NCBI GenBank assembly: GCA_013791905.1
Contig: VMSX01000006.1
Coordinates: 1 to 64,000, forward strand
Source: Rhodocyclaceae bacterium
GTDB taxonomy: Bacteria > Pseudomonadota > Gammaproteobacteria > Burkholderiales > Rhodocyclaceae
Direction of reading: 5' to 3'
DNA: 64,000 nt
Shown here: positions 25,454 to 33,527 of the stretch, one piece after another
Layout of the letters: the number at the start of each line of letters is the position of its first letter
Position numbering within the stretch: position 1 is the stretch's first letter
Notes under the pieces: generated by a model
The model's input: only the letters and a program-made list of their open reading frames with translations
The model's database searches: none
What the model was told of the DNA's origin: nothing
Position numbers and translations under genes: made by a program

Positions 25454-26746
25454 TTAGCCGAGGTAGGCAAACTTGAAGATAAATACTCCGGCAATCACCG
25501 CGACGGCGGGCGACAGTTCGCGATATCGGCCGGTCAACAGCTTCAGTGCCGCATAGGATATGAAGCCGAAGGCGATGCCGTGGGCGATCGAGAAGGTGAA
25601 CGGCATGGTGATGGCCGTGATCACGGCAGGAGCCGCTTCGGTCAGGTCGTCCCAGTCGATTTCCGCCAGACCGCGGATCATCAGCACGGCAACGTAGCAC
25701 AGCGCCGGTGCCGTGGCATAGGCCGGCACGGCCGCCGCCAGTGGCGAAAACACCAGCGCGGCAAGAAACAGCAGGGCGACGACCACGGCGGTGAGGCCAG
25801 TGCGACCACCGACGGCGGTGCCGGCTGCGGATTCGATGTAGGCGGTGGCCGATGAAGTGCCAAGCCCGGCACCGGCGACGATGGCCGTCGAATCGGCGAG
25901 CAGGGCTTTTTTCAGGCGCGGCAGGCGACCGTCCTTGTCGAGCAGACCGGCACGATGGGCTACGCCGATCAAGGTTCCCGAGGCATCGAACAGTTCGACC
26001 AGAAAGAAGGTCATGATTACCGACAAAAGGCCCATGTTGAGCGCGCCGACAATGTCGAGCTGCATGAAGGTGGGCGCCAGCGACGGCGGCATGGCGACGA
26101 TGCCGGTGAAGGGGGAGAGGCCCATGGCCACCGAAACCCCGGTAACGGAAAGGATGCCGATGATGATCGCGCCCGGCACCTTGCGCTGTTCCAGTGCGAC
26201 GATCAGGATGAAGCCGGCCACCGCCAGCAGCACGCCCGGCTGATGCAGGTCGCCCAGCGTCACCAGCGTGGCCTGATGGCCGGTGATCAGGCCGGCGTTC
26301 TTCAGGCCGATGATCGCCAGGAACAGGCCGATGCCGGCGGAAATGGCGAATTTCAGCGAGCGCGGAATCGCATTGACGATCCATTCACGCAGGCGGAACA
26401 GGCTGACCAGAACGAACAGCACGCCGGAGATGAATACGGCGCCGAGCGCCTGCTGCCAGGTGAAGCCCATGCCGCCGACGACGGCGAAGGCGAAGTAGGC
26501 ATTGAGCCCCATACCGGGCGCCACGGCAATCGGATAGTTGGCGTAGAGCCCCATGATCAGGGAGCCGATGGCCGCGGCGAGGCAGGTGGCGACAAACACG
26601 GCGTCCCTGGGCATGCCGGCGGCCGCGAGGATGTCCGGGTTGACGAAGATGATGTAAGCCATCGTCAGGAAGGTCGTCAGACCGGCAAGAACCTCGGTGC
26701 GCACCGTGGTGCCGTGCGCGGCAAGCTGGAAATAACGTTCCAACAT
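25454..26746 (-). CDS. NCS2-family purine permease (AzgA/GhxP-like)
   Basis: A 430-residue membrane protein with about 12 helices and the family motifs FLTMAYIIFVNPDILA, GMGLNAYFAF and GTSSATAYIESAAGTAVGGRTGL. It imports adenine, guanine or hypoxanthine by proton symport. First gene of a three-gene purine salvage operon with apt and hpt, which supports purine over other NCS2 substrates. Confidence 0.92.
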   Translation of the reverse strand: MLERYFQLAAHGTTVRTEVLAGLTTFLTMAYIIFVNPDILAAAGMPRDAVFVATCLAAAIGSLIMGLYANYPIAVAPGMGLNAYFAFAVVGGMGFTWQQALGAVFISGVLFVLVSLFRLREWIVNAIPRSLKFAISAGIGLFLAIIGLKNAGLITGHQATLVTLGDLHQPGVLLAVAGFILIVALEQRKVPGAIIIGILSVTGVSVAMGLSPFTGIVAMPPSLAPTFMQLDIVGALNMGLLSVIMTFFLVELFDASGTLIGVAHRAGLLDKDGRLPRLKKALLADSTAIVAGAGLGTSSATAYIESAAGTAVGGRTGLTAVVVALLFLAALVFSPLAAAVPAYATAPALCYVAVLMIRGLAEIDWDDLTEAAPAVITAITMPFTFSIAHGIAFGFISYAALKLLTGRYRELSPAVAVIAGVFIFKFAYLG

Positions 26747-26816
26747 GGCATCTGCCCTCTAGGGAAAGGCGCGAATTGTAAGAGGAAACCCCTTTTCCGT
26801 GCGATGTAAGGCGGCG

Positions 26817-26842
26817 TCGCCGTAGCGCCAGCGCCGACTTTA
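26817..26842 (-). repeat. Dispersed intergenic repeat copy 10 (inverted)
   Basis: The core occurs in reverse orientation (TAGCGCCAGCGCCGACTTTA), upstream of the purine permease. Confidence 0.75.
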
Positions 26843-26997
26843 TGGCCCGCGAGCCGTCTTGCCTCATTGGGCAAGGTGAAGCGGATCTTCGACAGCACTC
26901 GGCTTCGGCTCTTGAAATACCCGGGCTAGACCGAATGGTGTTTCACGAATCTGTTCCACGCATCACGTCAAATTCTGGCTCGGAGATTCGTGGTCTG

Positions 26998-27423
26998 CTA
27001 TTTACCAAACCGTTCGATGCGTTGGGCGCGGATGTCTGGTGGCCATTGGCTCTCGATATAGAGCAATACGCGCTGAATCTGCCTGTCTGACAGCTTGCCG
27101 CCAAACGCCGGCATGTCGGAAACATAGCCTTGCGGAGCATGCGGCGGCACCATGCCCAGCTTGGTTATTGCCAACAGTAGCTCCATCGGATGATGCCATG
27201 TATGACCGGTAGCATCGTGAGGCGGCGCCGGCAGTTTACCGTCGGGGCGAGGCGTGCGCCATTCCGGTTGTCCTTCAAGCTTGTTCCCGTGACATGTTGC
27301 ACATTCGGCCCGATAGATCGCTTCGCCTTCCATCACGGCTAGCGCGTCGGGGCCATCTGCACCACCACTGCACCCGGCAATGGACACCATCAACACCGTT
27401 GACCACCACCATTTCATTGTCAT
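26998..27423 (-). CDS. Class I cytochrome c, putative lipoprotein
   Basis: About 141 residues from MTMKWWWSTVLMVSIAGC. The lipobox-like SIAGC suggests lipidation and export. One haem site, CATCH, is followed by about 60 residues ending in SDMPAFGG, where the Met is the probable axial ligand. A small electron carrier at the membrane. An in-frame TTG five codons upstream is a less likely start. Role not readable from neighbours. Confidence 0.85.
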   Translation of the reverse strand: MTMKWWWSTVLMVSIAGCSGGADGPDALAVMEGEAIYRAECATCHGNKLEGQPEWRTPRPDGKLPAPPHDATGHTWHHPMELLLAITKLGMVPPHAPQGYVSDMPAFGGKLSDRQIQRVLLYIESQWPPDIRAQRIERFGK

Positions 27424-27489
27424 CACAGTTTCATTCAATTTTCATTAACTCAGGTTTTTAAACGCCCGGCGTTAGCGTGCGCAGTGATG

Positions 27490-27738
27490 CTACCGTTGCT
27501 GTTGATTATCCGGGGTGCTGCTCGACGGGGGTTTTTGCTGTTGCCGTCGCGCCTTCTTGGTGTCCATAATTATCTTTGCCGCGGCAACCAGATTCACCAG
27601 TGCTACAGCTATCGCCGGCCAGATGGGTAGTTCCTGGCCAGTCATCGAACCGTAGGCGAGCAAGCCACCGAGCACCAGGCCAGCAATCAATAGTGTTATG
27701 ACCGCGCCGTTGAGGAAACCATCTTGCTTGAAATTCAA
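27490..27738 (-). CDS. Small two-helix membrane protein, hypothetical
   Basis: 82 residues if a TTG start at 27738 is used, which has AAGGGAG seven bases upstream. Two hydrophobic segments (AVITLLIAGLVLGGLLAYG and WPAIAVALVNLVAAAKII) are followed by a basic, Gln-rich tail. No function recognised. Confidence 0.5.
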   Translation of the reverse strand: MNFKQDGFLNGAVITLLIAGLVLGGLLAYGSMTGQELPIWPAIAVALVNLVAAAKIIMDTKKARRQQQKPPSSSTPDNQQQR

Positions 27739-27794
27739 TTCACATCTCCCTTGAAAAAAATATCGGTAAATAGGCAACCCGGGCGCAGCTTGCC

Positions 27795-27974
27795 TCAGCT
27801 GTTGGTTTTCAGCGCCAACGTGAAGGGGTGGCTGCTGAGTTGGTAACCCTTGCGCAGATAGAGGCGATGCGCAACGTGCGGCGCATCGCCCGAGTCCAAA
27901 TGTACCTCATGAACCGGCGGAAAACAGGCTTCGATTTCCGCGTCGGTATTGGCAATGAAAATTTCGCAAGCCAT
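27795..27974 (-). pseudogene. GNAT acetyltransferase remnant with in-frame internal deletion
   Basis: A 59-codon open frame joins a GNAT N-terminus (MACEIFIANTDAEIEACFPP) directly to a GNAT C-terminus (HEVHLDSGDAPHVAHRLYLR, then KGYQLSSH). The central acetyl-CoA-binding part, roughly 80-100 residues in homologues, is absent. The frame is kept, so a short peptide may still be made, but it cannot be an active acetyltransferase. It lies 11 bases downstream of the glutaredoxin-like gene. Confidence 0.72.
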
Positions 27975-27985
27975 TGAGTCAGCCG

Positions 27986-28456
27986 CTATTTATTGTTCGC
28001 AAAGAAGGCATCGTAGGCGGCAACCGAAAAGCCTTGCACGCGTTGCGTGCCGGCAGTCAGCAGCGGCACGCCTTTCCCGCCGCCGACCTGGGCGAAGGTG
28101 GCCAGGCCGTCCTTCGTGTCAATGTCCACTTCCCGATAAGGAATCCGTTTGTCCGCCAGATAGGTCTTGGCCTTCTGGCAATAACCGCACCACGCTGCCG
28201 AGTACAGGACGACGCCGTCCGTCGGTGCCGCTACTGTTTTCGCGGACTTCATGCGTTCAAGCTGCTCGGCAGCCGCTGGGGGCAATGACGTACTCGGACC
28301 AACTTCGAACGTCTTGGTCATCAAGACTTGCCCTAGTCGCGGCGGCTGGTCGCTGTATGAGATCTTGCCATCCGGGCCCACCGACTTGTACAAGGTGCCG
28401 GCCAGCACCAACATGCTGGCCAGGGCGCAGGCAACGAAAACAAGGATGCGTGTCAT
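27986..28456 (-). CDS. DUF4124-glutaredoxin fusion protein
   Basis: A 156-residue protein. A hydrophobic N-terminus (ILVFVACALASMLVLAG) anchors or exports it. A DUF4124-like segment (LYKSVGPDGKISYSDQPP) follows, then a glutaredoxin fold from about residue 80 with the redox motif AAWCGYCQKAK. Probably a periplasmic or membrane-attached thiol-disulfide protein. Partner unknown. Confidence 0.85.
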   Translation of the reverse strand: MTRILVFVACALASMLVLAGTLYKSVGPDGKISYSDQPPRLGQVLMTKTFEVGPSTSLPPAAAEQLERMKSAKTVAAPTDGVVLYSAAWCGYCQKAKTYLADKRIPYREVDIDTKDGLATFAQVGGGKGVPLLTAGTQRVQGFSVAAYDAFFANNK

Positions 28457-28498
28457 GGGCGAGGTCTTATGTGCCGGGTCGTGGCAGCGCAGGGTTGG

Positions 28499-29056
28499 TC
28501 ACAAAGATTGGAGGTCAGCACACAATTCACTCGCAGGCAGCACCTTGGCAAACAGGCCGTTCAGCGCAGCAAGATATGCGGCCTGAACACTCGCGGCCGG
28601 CACCTCGACGCCGTTGAACGACAAGGCCCTGGTGGCGCAAGCGTCGTGCGCCAGGGCGCAGCTAAAACCAAGGTCGGCGGCGGCGCGGGTCGTTGTGTCG
28701 ATGCACATGTGGGTCATCATGCCGGCAATGACCAGCCGGGAAATTCCGGCACCACGTAAGTGTTCCAGCAGTGGCGTTTCCCGAAAGCTGTTGGGAAAGT
28801 GCTTCTGGAATACCGGTTCGCCGCTGGCCGGCCGCACGGATTCGTGGATCTCCGCCCCGCGAGTGTCGGGCAGAAAGAACGTTGCACCCGGGCGCGCGGC
28901 AAGGTGCTGAATGTGTATGACGGGAAGGGCTTTCTGGCGAAAGGCTGCCAATAGCTTGGTGGCTTGAGTGGACGCTGCGCTTGCCCCAACGACCTCCATT
29001 GCGCCGCTTGGGAAATAGTCGTTCTGGATGTCAATCAGCAGGAGGGCGGTGGTCAT
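28499..29056 (-). CDS. Isochorismatase-family cysteine hydrolase
   Basis: A 185-residue enzyme from MTTALLLIDIQNDYFP. The catalytic triad is seen as Asp in DIQNDY, Lys in FQKHFPNSF and Cys in MMTHMCIDTTTR. The family includes nicotinamidase and N-carbamoyl hydrolases, but specificity cannot be read. The start is the ATG at 29056; an upstream in-frame TTG is less likely. Confidence 0.87.
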   Translation of the reverse strand: MTTALLLIDIQNDYFPSGAMEVVGASAASTQATKLLAAFRQKALPVIHIQHLAARPGATFFLPDTRGAEIHESVRPASGEPVFQKHFPNSFRETPLLEHLRGAGISRLVIAGMMTHMCIDTTTRAAADLGFSCALAHDACATRALSFNGVEVPAASVQAAYLAALNGLFAKVLPASELCADLQSL

Positions 29057-29080
29057 GGCGAGTTCCAACGTTTTGAATCA

Positions 29081-29106
29081 AGAAAGTCGGCGCTGGTGGG
29101 ACGGCG
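29081..29106 (+). repeat. Dispersed intergenic repeat copy 11
   Basis: AGAAAGTCGGCGCTGGTGGG followed by ACGGCG, between the cysteine hydrolase and mrr genes. Confidence 0.8.
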
Positions 29107-29149
29107 CATTGACATTTAATTGACCCATTATTTAACCTAAATCAGAATC

Positions 29150-30061
29150 TCAGCCTTCCTCAAAGTAGTCAGAATCAACTCGCTTCACAATGTATGACGC
29201 GGAGATTGAAACGCCAACATCGAAGTCAGTCATTAGACTGGCTAATTGTTTTCCATCAATGAGGACGACCTTCGTGTCGATTCTGGATGCGTAGTCGACT
29301 GCCTCGGTGGTGTATGCCGAAGTTGTGATGAAGACTCCCTTTTTCGCTCGTTGCCCCTGAAGCGCGCCTACGAATTTCTGAATTTCGGGCCGACCGACCG
29401 ATCCTTGCCAACGCTTGGCTTGGATAAAGATAGTGTCTAGGCCGAGACGATCTTCCTTGATGATTCCGTCGATCCCACCGTCGCCGGTCTGACCGATTCG
29501 TTCACCAGCGTCCTTGCGAGAACCGCCATAGCCCATCTTGACCAAAAGTTCGACGACGAGTTGCTCAAAGAATGATGGCGAACAGGACAGAATTCTCGAC
29601 AGTAGTTCTTGTGCAAGTTGTTCTCGCAAACCTTGATGTGCGAGTTCAATCGCTTCTTCGGGCGTAGTTCTCGACGCTGGAATCTCAGACGCGGCTGCAG
29701 GTCCGTTCTCTGGCTTTGACGCATCCCGGAATTCGATGAACTCGGCGAACTGCTCCAAGTATTTGACGTCTATTCGAGCAGGGCAGGATGCCAGCGACTT
29801 CGTCCCTCTGTCGGTGATTTTGAATACGCCTCGCTTCGGTGCCTCTATCAGCCCAGCCTTTTTCAGATAGGTCCGCGCCCAACCAATACGGTTCTTAAAG
29901 ATGCCTTGTTGCCCACTTGGAAGAAGCTCTGCCCGCTCGCTCGGTGTCAGATTGAAATGGTCAGCAAGAGCTTCCTCGGCTTCCCTCAATGTGTGGTCAT
30001 TCCCATCGCTCAAGAAGTTCATGAAAGGAAGCATGCATGATTGGTAGTCAGGAATAGGCAT
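29150..30061 (-). CDS. Mrr-type restriction endonuclease (type IV)
   Basis: A 303-residue protein with an N-terminal winged-helix DNA-binding domain (residues 1-95, EALADHFNLTPSERAELLPS, then GIFKNRIGWARTYLKKAGL). The C-terminal Mrr catalytic domain is of the PD-(D/E)XK type: FFEQLVVELLVKMGYGG, GDGGIDG, then IFIQAKRW. It cleaves modified foreign DNA. Codon use is visibly less GC-rich than its neighbours, consistent with horizontal gain. Confidence 0.92.
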   Translation of the reverse strand: MPIPDYQSCMLPFMNFLSDGNDHTLREAEEALADHFNLTPSERAELLPSGQQGIFKNRIGWARTYLKKAGLIEAPKRGVFKITDRGTKSLASCPARIDVKYLEQFAEFIEFRDASKPENGPAAASEIPASRTTPEEAIELAHQGLREQLAQELLSRILSCSPSFFEQLVVELLVKMGYGGSRKDAGERIGQTGDGGIDGIIKEDRLGLDTIFIQAKRWQGSVGRPEIQKFVGALQGQRAKKGVFITTSAYTTEAVDYASRIDTKVVLIDGKQLASLMTDFDVGVSISASYIVKRVDSDYFEEG

Positions 30062-30170
30062 GGTCAGGGGAAATTAAGAGAGGGTGAACTATTCCAAAGA
30101 ATCCATATTCGCATCAGTGCCGAAGCATTGCAGCATTCAAGCCGAAATGCAATATGTCATGGGCAATAAT

Positions 30171-30196
30171 GCGCCGTCCCGCCAACGCCGACTTTT
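30171..30196 (-). repeat. Dispersed intergenic repeat copy 12 (inverted)
   Basis: CGTCCCGCCAACGCCGACTT, the reverse of the core, upstream of mrr and 3' of the LysR gene. Confidence 0.8.
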
Positions 30197-30275
30197 AGCG
30201 CTGTAGCGGGTTCTGGCGGTGGAACGACGCAAGGGTTCATGTGACAAGCCCGGTGCGCAGGCTGCAATCCAGGCA

Positions 30276-31130
30276 TTACGCGTTTGTTCCCCCCGCGCGG
30301 CTAAGGGCGCGCAGCCCTTCCAGTGCGAGGGCGACTATCGGGTTGTCGCTATCTTTCGCATAGACCATGTAGGTCGGGTGCGGGAAGCGCGGCGCACCGG
30401 CTACCGGATGGAGCCGACCGGCGGCGACCAGCGGTTCGGCCATGCGTGCGGGCAGGTAGCAGGCACCGCCGTTGGCCAGCATCAGTTGCACGCCCAGCCA
30501 GCCGATGTTCACGACCTGCGGCGGTGGCTCGATGTCGGGGTAGCTCTGTGTGTGCTGGATGTCGAAGGCCGGCCCCCATTCCACGTAGATGTAGTCGTCG
30601 CCCGGCTGGACGTCGCCGGGCCGGCTGCTCACCAGCATCAGCGTCTCGTCGAACAGGTGCTCGACCACCAGCCCGGGGCTGTGGCTCGGGCTGTACATCA
30701 GGCCAATGTCGAGCGAGCCTTCGATCAGCCGCCGCATCAGATCTTCCTCGAAGCCGATCTCGCCGCGCACCGCCACGTCCGCCGCCCGCGCGCGCAGCCA
30801 GAGCACCCAGGCCGGCATCAGCCCTTCCCAAAGCGCGATGCGTCCGCCAATGCGCAGGTTGGCGCGATAGCGGCTCGGCAGGCCGACGTGGTGGCGCGCC
30901 TGCTCGGCTGTCAGCACCAGCCGCTTGGCGTATTCGGTATAGCGCCGCCCGCCCACCGTGAGCGTGGCGCCGGAACGGTTGCGCACGAACAGTCGCACGC
31001 CGAGTTCTTCTTCCAGCCGCTGGATGCGCGCACTGACCGTCGACTGCGTGAGGTGCAAGCGCTGCGCTGCTTCGATGAAGCTGCCGTGCGCGGCGATGGC
31101 AAGAAAGGTGCGTGCCTGATTGATGTCCAT
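30276..31130 (-). CDS. LysR-family transcriptional regulator
   Basis: A 284-residue regulator with an N-terminal winged HTH (TFLAIAAHGSFIEAAQRLHL, then TQSTVSARIQRLEEELG) and a LysR effector domain. It is divergent from the DsrC-like gene, with a LysR-type palindrome between them, so that gene is the likely target. Effector not known. Confidence 0.93.
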   Translation of the reverse strand: MDINQARTFLAIAAHGSFIEAAQRLHLTQSTVSARIQRLEEELGVRLFVRNRSGATLTVGGRRYTEYAKRLVLTAEQARHHVGLPSRYRANLRIGGRIALWEGLMPAWVLWLRARAADVAVRGEIGFEEDLMRRLIEGSLDIGLMYSPSHSPGLVVEHLFDETLMLVSSRPGDVQPGDDYIYVEWGPAFDIQHTQSYPDIEPPPQVVNIGWLGVQLMLANGGACYLPARMAEPLVAAGRLHPVAGAPRFPHPTYMVYAKDSDNPIVALALEGLRALSRAGGTNA

Positions 31131-31143
31131 GGTTCGAGCCTTT

Positions 31144-31162
31144 ATATCGACAATTACGATAT
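31144..31162. promoter_or_regulatory. LysR-type binding site between divergent genes
   Basis: ATATCG - 7 bases - CGATAT, a perfect palindrome fitting the T-N11-A rule. A further ATATCG half-site lies at 31176-31181, and a TTGACC -35-like hexamer for the rightward gene follows. Regulation of both genes is inferred. Confidence 0.6.
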
Positions 31163-31259
31163 GTACTACAAAATAATATCGCTTGACCGGTATTTATAGC
31201 CTTCGCTAAGCTTCACTGCAAGCTGAATTCCAGCACCAAGCAGAGAGAGGAGATCAACC

Positions 31260-31592
31260 ATGACTACCGCAATCGAAGCCACGCGCGACCCCGAAGGCTA
31301 TCTGACCGACCCGGAAACCTGGGACGAAAGCCTCGCCCGCCAACTGGCCGCCGAGGAGAAACTGGAACTGGCCGAGCCCTACTGGCCGATTCTCCGTTTC
31401 ATGCGTGATTACTGGCGCGAGCACCAGGTCGCGCCGGACGTCCGCCACGTCGTCGGTTTTCTTGCCGACGACCGCAGCATGGACAAGCGGGCCGCCAAGG
31501 ACCGGCTGTTCAGCCTTTTCCCCTACGGCTACGTCAAGCAGGCCTGCAAGATCGCCGGCATGATGCGGCCGCGGGGGTGGAGCTCCGGCTGA
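31260..31592 (+). CDS. DsrC/TusE-family protein lacking the C-terminal Cys
   Basis: A 110-residue protein with the DsrC fold pattern (TWDESLARQLAAEEKLEL, YWPILRFMRDYWREH, RHVVGFLADD, LFSLFPYGYVKQACKIAG). DsrC carries two conserved C-terminal cysteines ten residues apart; TusE keeps only the penultimate one. Here the inner Cys (QAC) is present and the last is replaced, ending RPRGWSSG. It is therefore neither classical DsrC nor TusE; it fits the RspA-like regulatory group. An AGAGAGGAG ribosome site precedes it. Confidence 0.85.
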   Translation: MTTAIEATRDPEGYLTDPETWDESLARQLAAEEKLELAEPYWPILRFMRDYWREHQVAPDVRHVVGFLADDRSMDKRAAKDRLFSLFPYGYVKQACKIAGMMRPRGWSSG

Positions 31593-31647
31593 AAACAGAG
31601 CAGGCCGGCCCAAGTCCTGCGGGGATGTCCTGCGGTGACGTCGATGT

Positions 31648-32403
31648 TTAGTGCGGCAGCGGGTCCTGGCGGTAGAACAGGCGCAACTGTTCATAGACGG
31701 CCGGATAGGCATCGCGCAGCAGCTCGGGCGCTTCGAAGAAGACTTCGCTGCTGACGGCGAAGAATTCGCCGGGATGTTCGGCGGCGTAGGGGTCGATGGG
31801 GGTTTCTTCGCCTGCGTCGACACGTCGGCACAGGTCTTGGTAGGCGGGCGCGAGGGCGGCGATCCATGCGCCACGCGTCATGTTGTCGTGCAGGGCGGGC
31901 ATGCCGTCGACTTCGCCATTGCTCATGTCGATCTTGTGGGCGAATTCGTGGATGACGATGCTGACGTCGCCGATCTCGTTGAGGTTGTCGAACCACGAGA
32001 TCAGCACCGGGCCGCCTTCCCAGGCTTCGCCGAGCACGGCGTCGTCGTATTCATGCACGACGCCGTCGGCGTCGACCACCTGGCGCGGGATGAGGAAGTC
32101 GCCGGGGTAGATGATGATGCTCACCCAGCCACGATACCAGTCGAGGCCGAGGTTGAGGATCGGCAGGCAGGCCTGCAGGGCGATGGAAATCTGCAGCGCG
32201 GCGGTCAGTTCCAGGCCCTGCGCGCCGTCCCATTCCTTGGTGGCGATGAACTGGCGGGCCAGTTCGCGCAGGCGATTGCGTTCGTCGTCGCTCAGTCGGT
32301 CGAGGAAGGGCAGGGCGTATTCGGCCGCCTGCCATTGTTCCGTGCTGATGGCGATTTTTGCCGCGGCGCGTTGCCGCCGCCAGGCCCGGAAGGCTTCGAT
32401 CAT
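31648..32403 (-). CDS. mtfA: MtfA-like zinc-dependent peptidase
   Basis: A 251-residue protein of the MtfA (DUF980) family with the metal motif HEFAHKID and a downstream EFFAVSSEVFFE glutamate. In Enterobacteria MtfA binds the Mlc repressor and tunes PTS control; a peptidase role is accepted. It starts within the last four bases of the preceding DMT permease, implying coupling. Confidence 0.9.
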   Translation of the reverse strand: MIEAFRAWRRQRAAAKIAISTEQWQAAEYALPFLDRLSDDERNRLRELARQFIATKEWDGAQGLELTAALQISIALQACLPILNLGLDWYRGWVSIIIYPGDFLIPRQVVDADGVVHEYDDAVLGEAWEGGPVLISWFDNLNEIGDVSIVIHEFAHKIDMSNGEVDGMPALHDNMTRGAWIAALAPAYQDLCRRVDAGEETPIDPYAAEHPGEFFAVSSEVFFEAPELLRDAYPAVYEQLRLFYRQDPLPH

Positions 32404-33290
32404 GCCAGCCGTCGTTTCAGCGTGGTGAGGAAGATGCCGCCGAAGATCAGCGCGATGCCGATGAAATGAAAACTCATCAGCCGTTCGTCGAGAAACACGG
32501 CGGCGAGCACGATGCCGAAGGCGGGCATGAGGTGGATGAACAACCCGGCCTGCGCGGCGCCGACCTGCTCGACGCCCTTGTTCCAGAAGATGAAGCCGAG
32601 AAAGGCGGGAAAGATGCCGGCGTAGGCGAGCGTCAGCCAGGCGCCTGTCGAGGGGGTGATCTGGCGCATGGTGAAATGTTCGAGCAGATAAAAGGGCAGC
32701 GTCGCCAGCACGCCGATCAGGGCGATGGCGAACAGGAAGGCCAGCGGGTGCGCGGCCGGGCGGTGCGGCAGTAGCAGAGTGTAAGTTGCCCAGGCGAAGA
32801 CGGAAAGCAGGATCCAGATGTCGCCGATGTTGAGGCTCAGCGCGAGCAGGGTGCTCAGGTCGCCGCGCGCGACGATCGCCACCACGCCGATGAACGACAT
32901 GACGATGCCTACCGTCTCGATGCGTCGCAGGCGCTTGCCCTGGAACAGCCAGGCCAGCAGGACGATGACGATGGGGATGAAGGAGTTGAGCAGCAGGCCA
33001 TTGATCGCCTCGGTCTGCTGCAGGCCGATGTAGGTCAGCGCGTTATACAGGCAAGTGCCGAGGATGCCGAAGAGCAACAGCCAGCGCCAGCCAGCAAGGA
33101 GAATTGCCCGGTCGCGCTTGAGATACGGCCAGGCCAACGGCAGCAGGCAGGCCAGCGCGATCACCCAGCGCCAGAACGACAATGCGACCGGCGGCACTTC
33201 GTCGCGCATGCCGCGCCCGACAATCCAGTTGCCGGCCCAGAACAGGTTGGTCAGCGTGAGCAGCAGGTAGGGTGAAACGCGGAGGTTCAT
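32400..33290 (-). CDS. EamA/DMT-family transporter
   Basis: A 296-residue membrane protein from MNLRVSPYLLLTLTNLFWAG with ten hydrophobic segments in two EamA halves. The family exports amino acids, metabolites or drugs; substrate unknown. The upstream extension of the reading frame is rejected because the family start is MNLRV-like. Confidence 0.86.
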   Translation of the reverse strand: MNLRVSPYLLLTLTNLFWAGNWIVGRGMRDEVPPVALSFWRWVIALACLLPLAWPYLKRDRAILLAGWRWLLLFGILGTCLYNALTYIGLQQTEAINGLLLNSFIPIVIVLLAWLFQGKRLRRIETVGIVMSFIGVVAIVARGDLSTLLALSLNIGDIWILLSVFAWATYTLLLPHRPAAHPLAFLFAIALIGVLATLPFYLLEHFTMRQITPSTGAWLTLAYAGIFPAFLGFIFWNKGVEQVGAAQAGLFIHLMPAFGIVLAAVFLDERLMSFHFIGIALIFGGIFLTTLKRRLA

Positions 33291-33341
33291 GGCGTGCAAT
33301 GTATAACGGGAACCCTGGACGCGGGTTCCCGTTTGGTTCAA

Positions 33342-33369
33342 CAGCGCCGTACTGCCAGCGCCGACTTTT
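33342..33369 (-). repeat. Dispersed intergenic repeat copy 13 (inverted)
   Basis: CGTACTGCCAGCGCCGACTT, upstream of the DMT gene. The remainder of 33291-33527 holds GC-rich hairpins, including CCCCCC-GCGA-GGGGGG at about 33497, a possible terminator of the ppiC operon. No gene seen. Confidence 0.8.
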
Positions 33370-33527
33370 CACAAAAGAACGTAGCGTTTGCGCCGGGCCG
33401 CCCCAAGCAAACGCGGCACGCGCCGAAGGCGCAATCCGCACAGAAGGTCGAGCGGAGCGCCCAGTGATATTCGAGCGAAGCGAGCCGTTTCGAACCCCCC
33501 GCGAGGGGGGCGAAGGGGGCCGGGTAT

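Noticed and set aside
31260-31592. Naming the DsrC-like gene tusE
   Set aside because: TusE needs the penultimate cysteine, which is absent here.
1822-33369. Dispersed repeats as a CRISPR array
   Set aside because: Copies are kilobases apart, in both orientations, with no regular spacers or cas genes.
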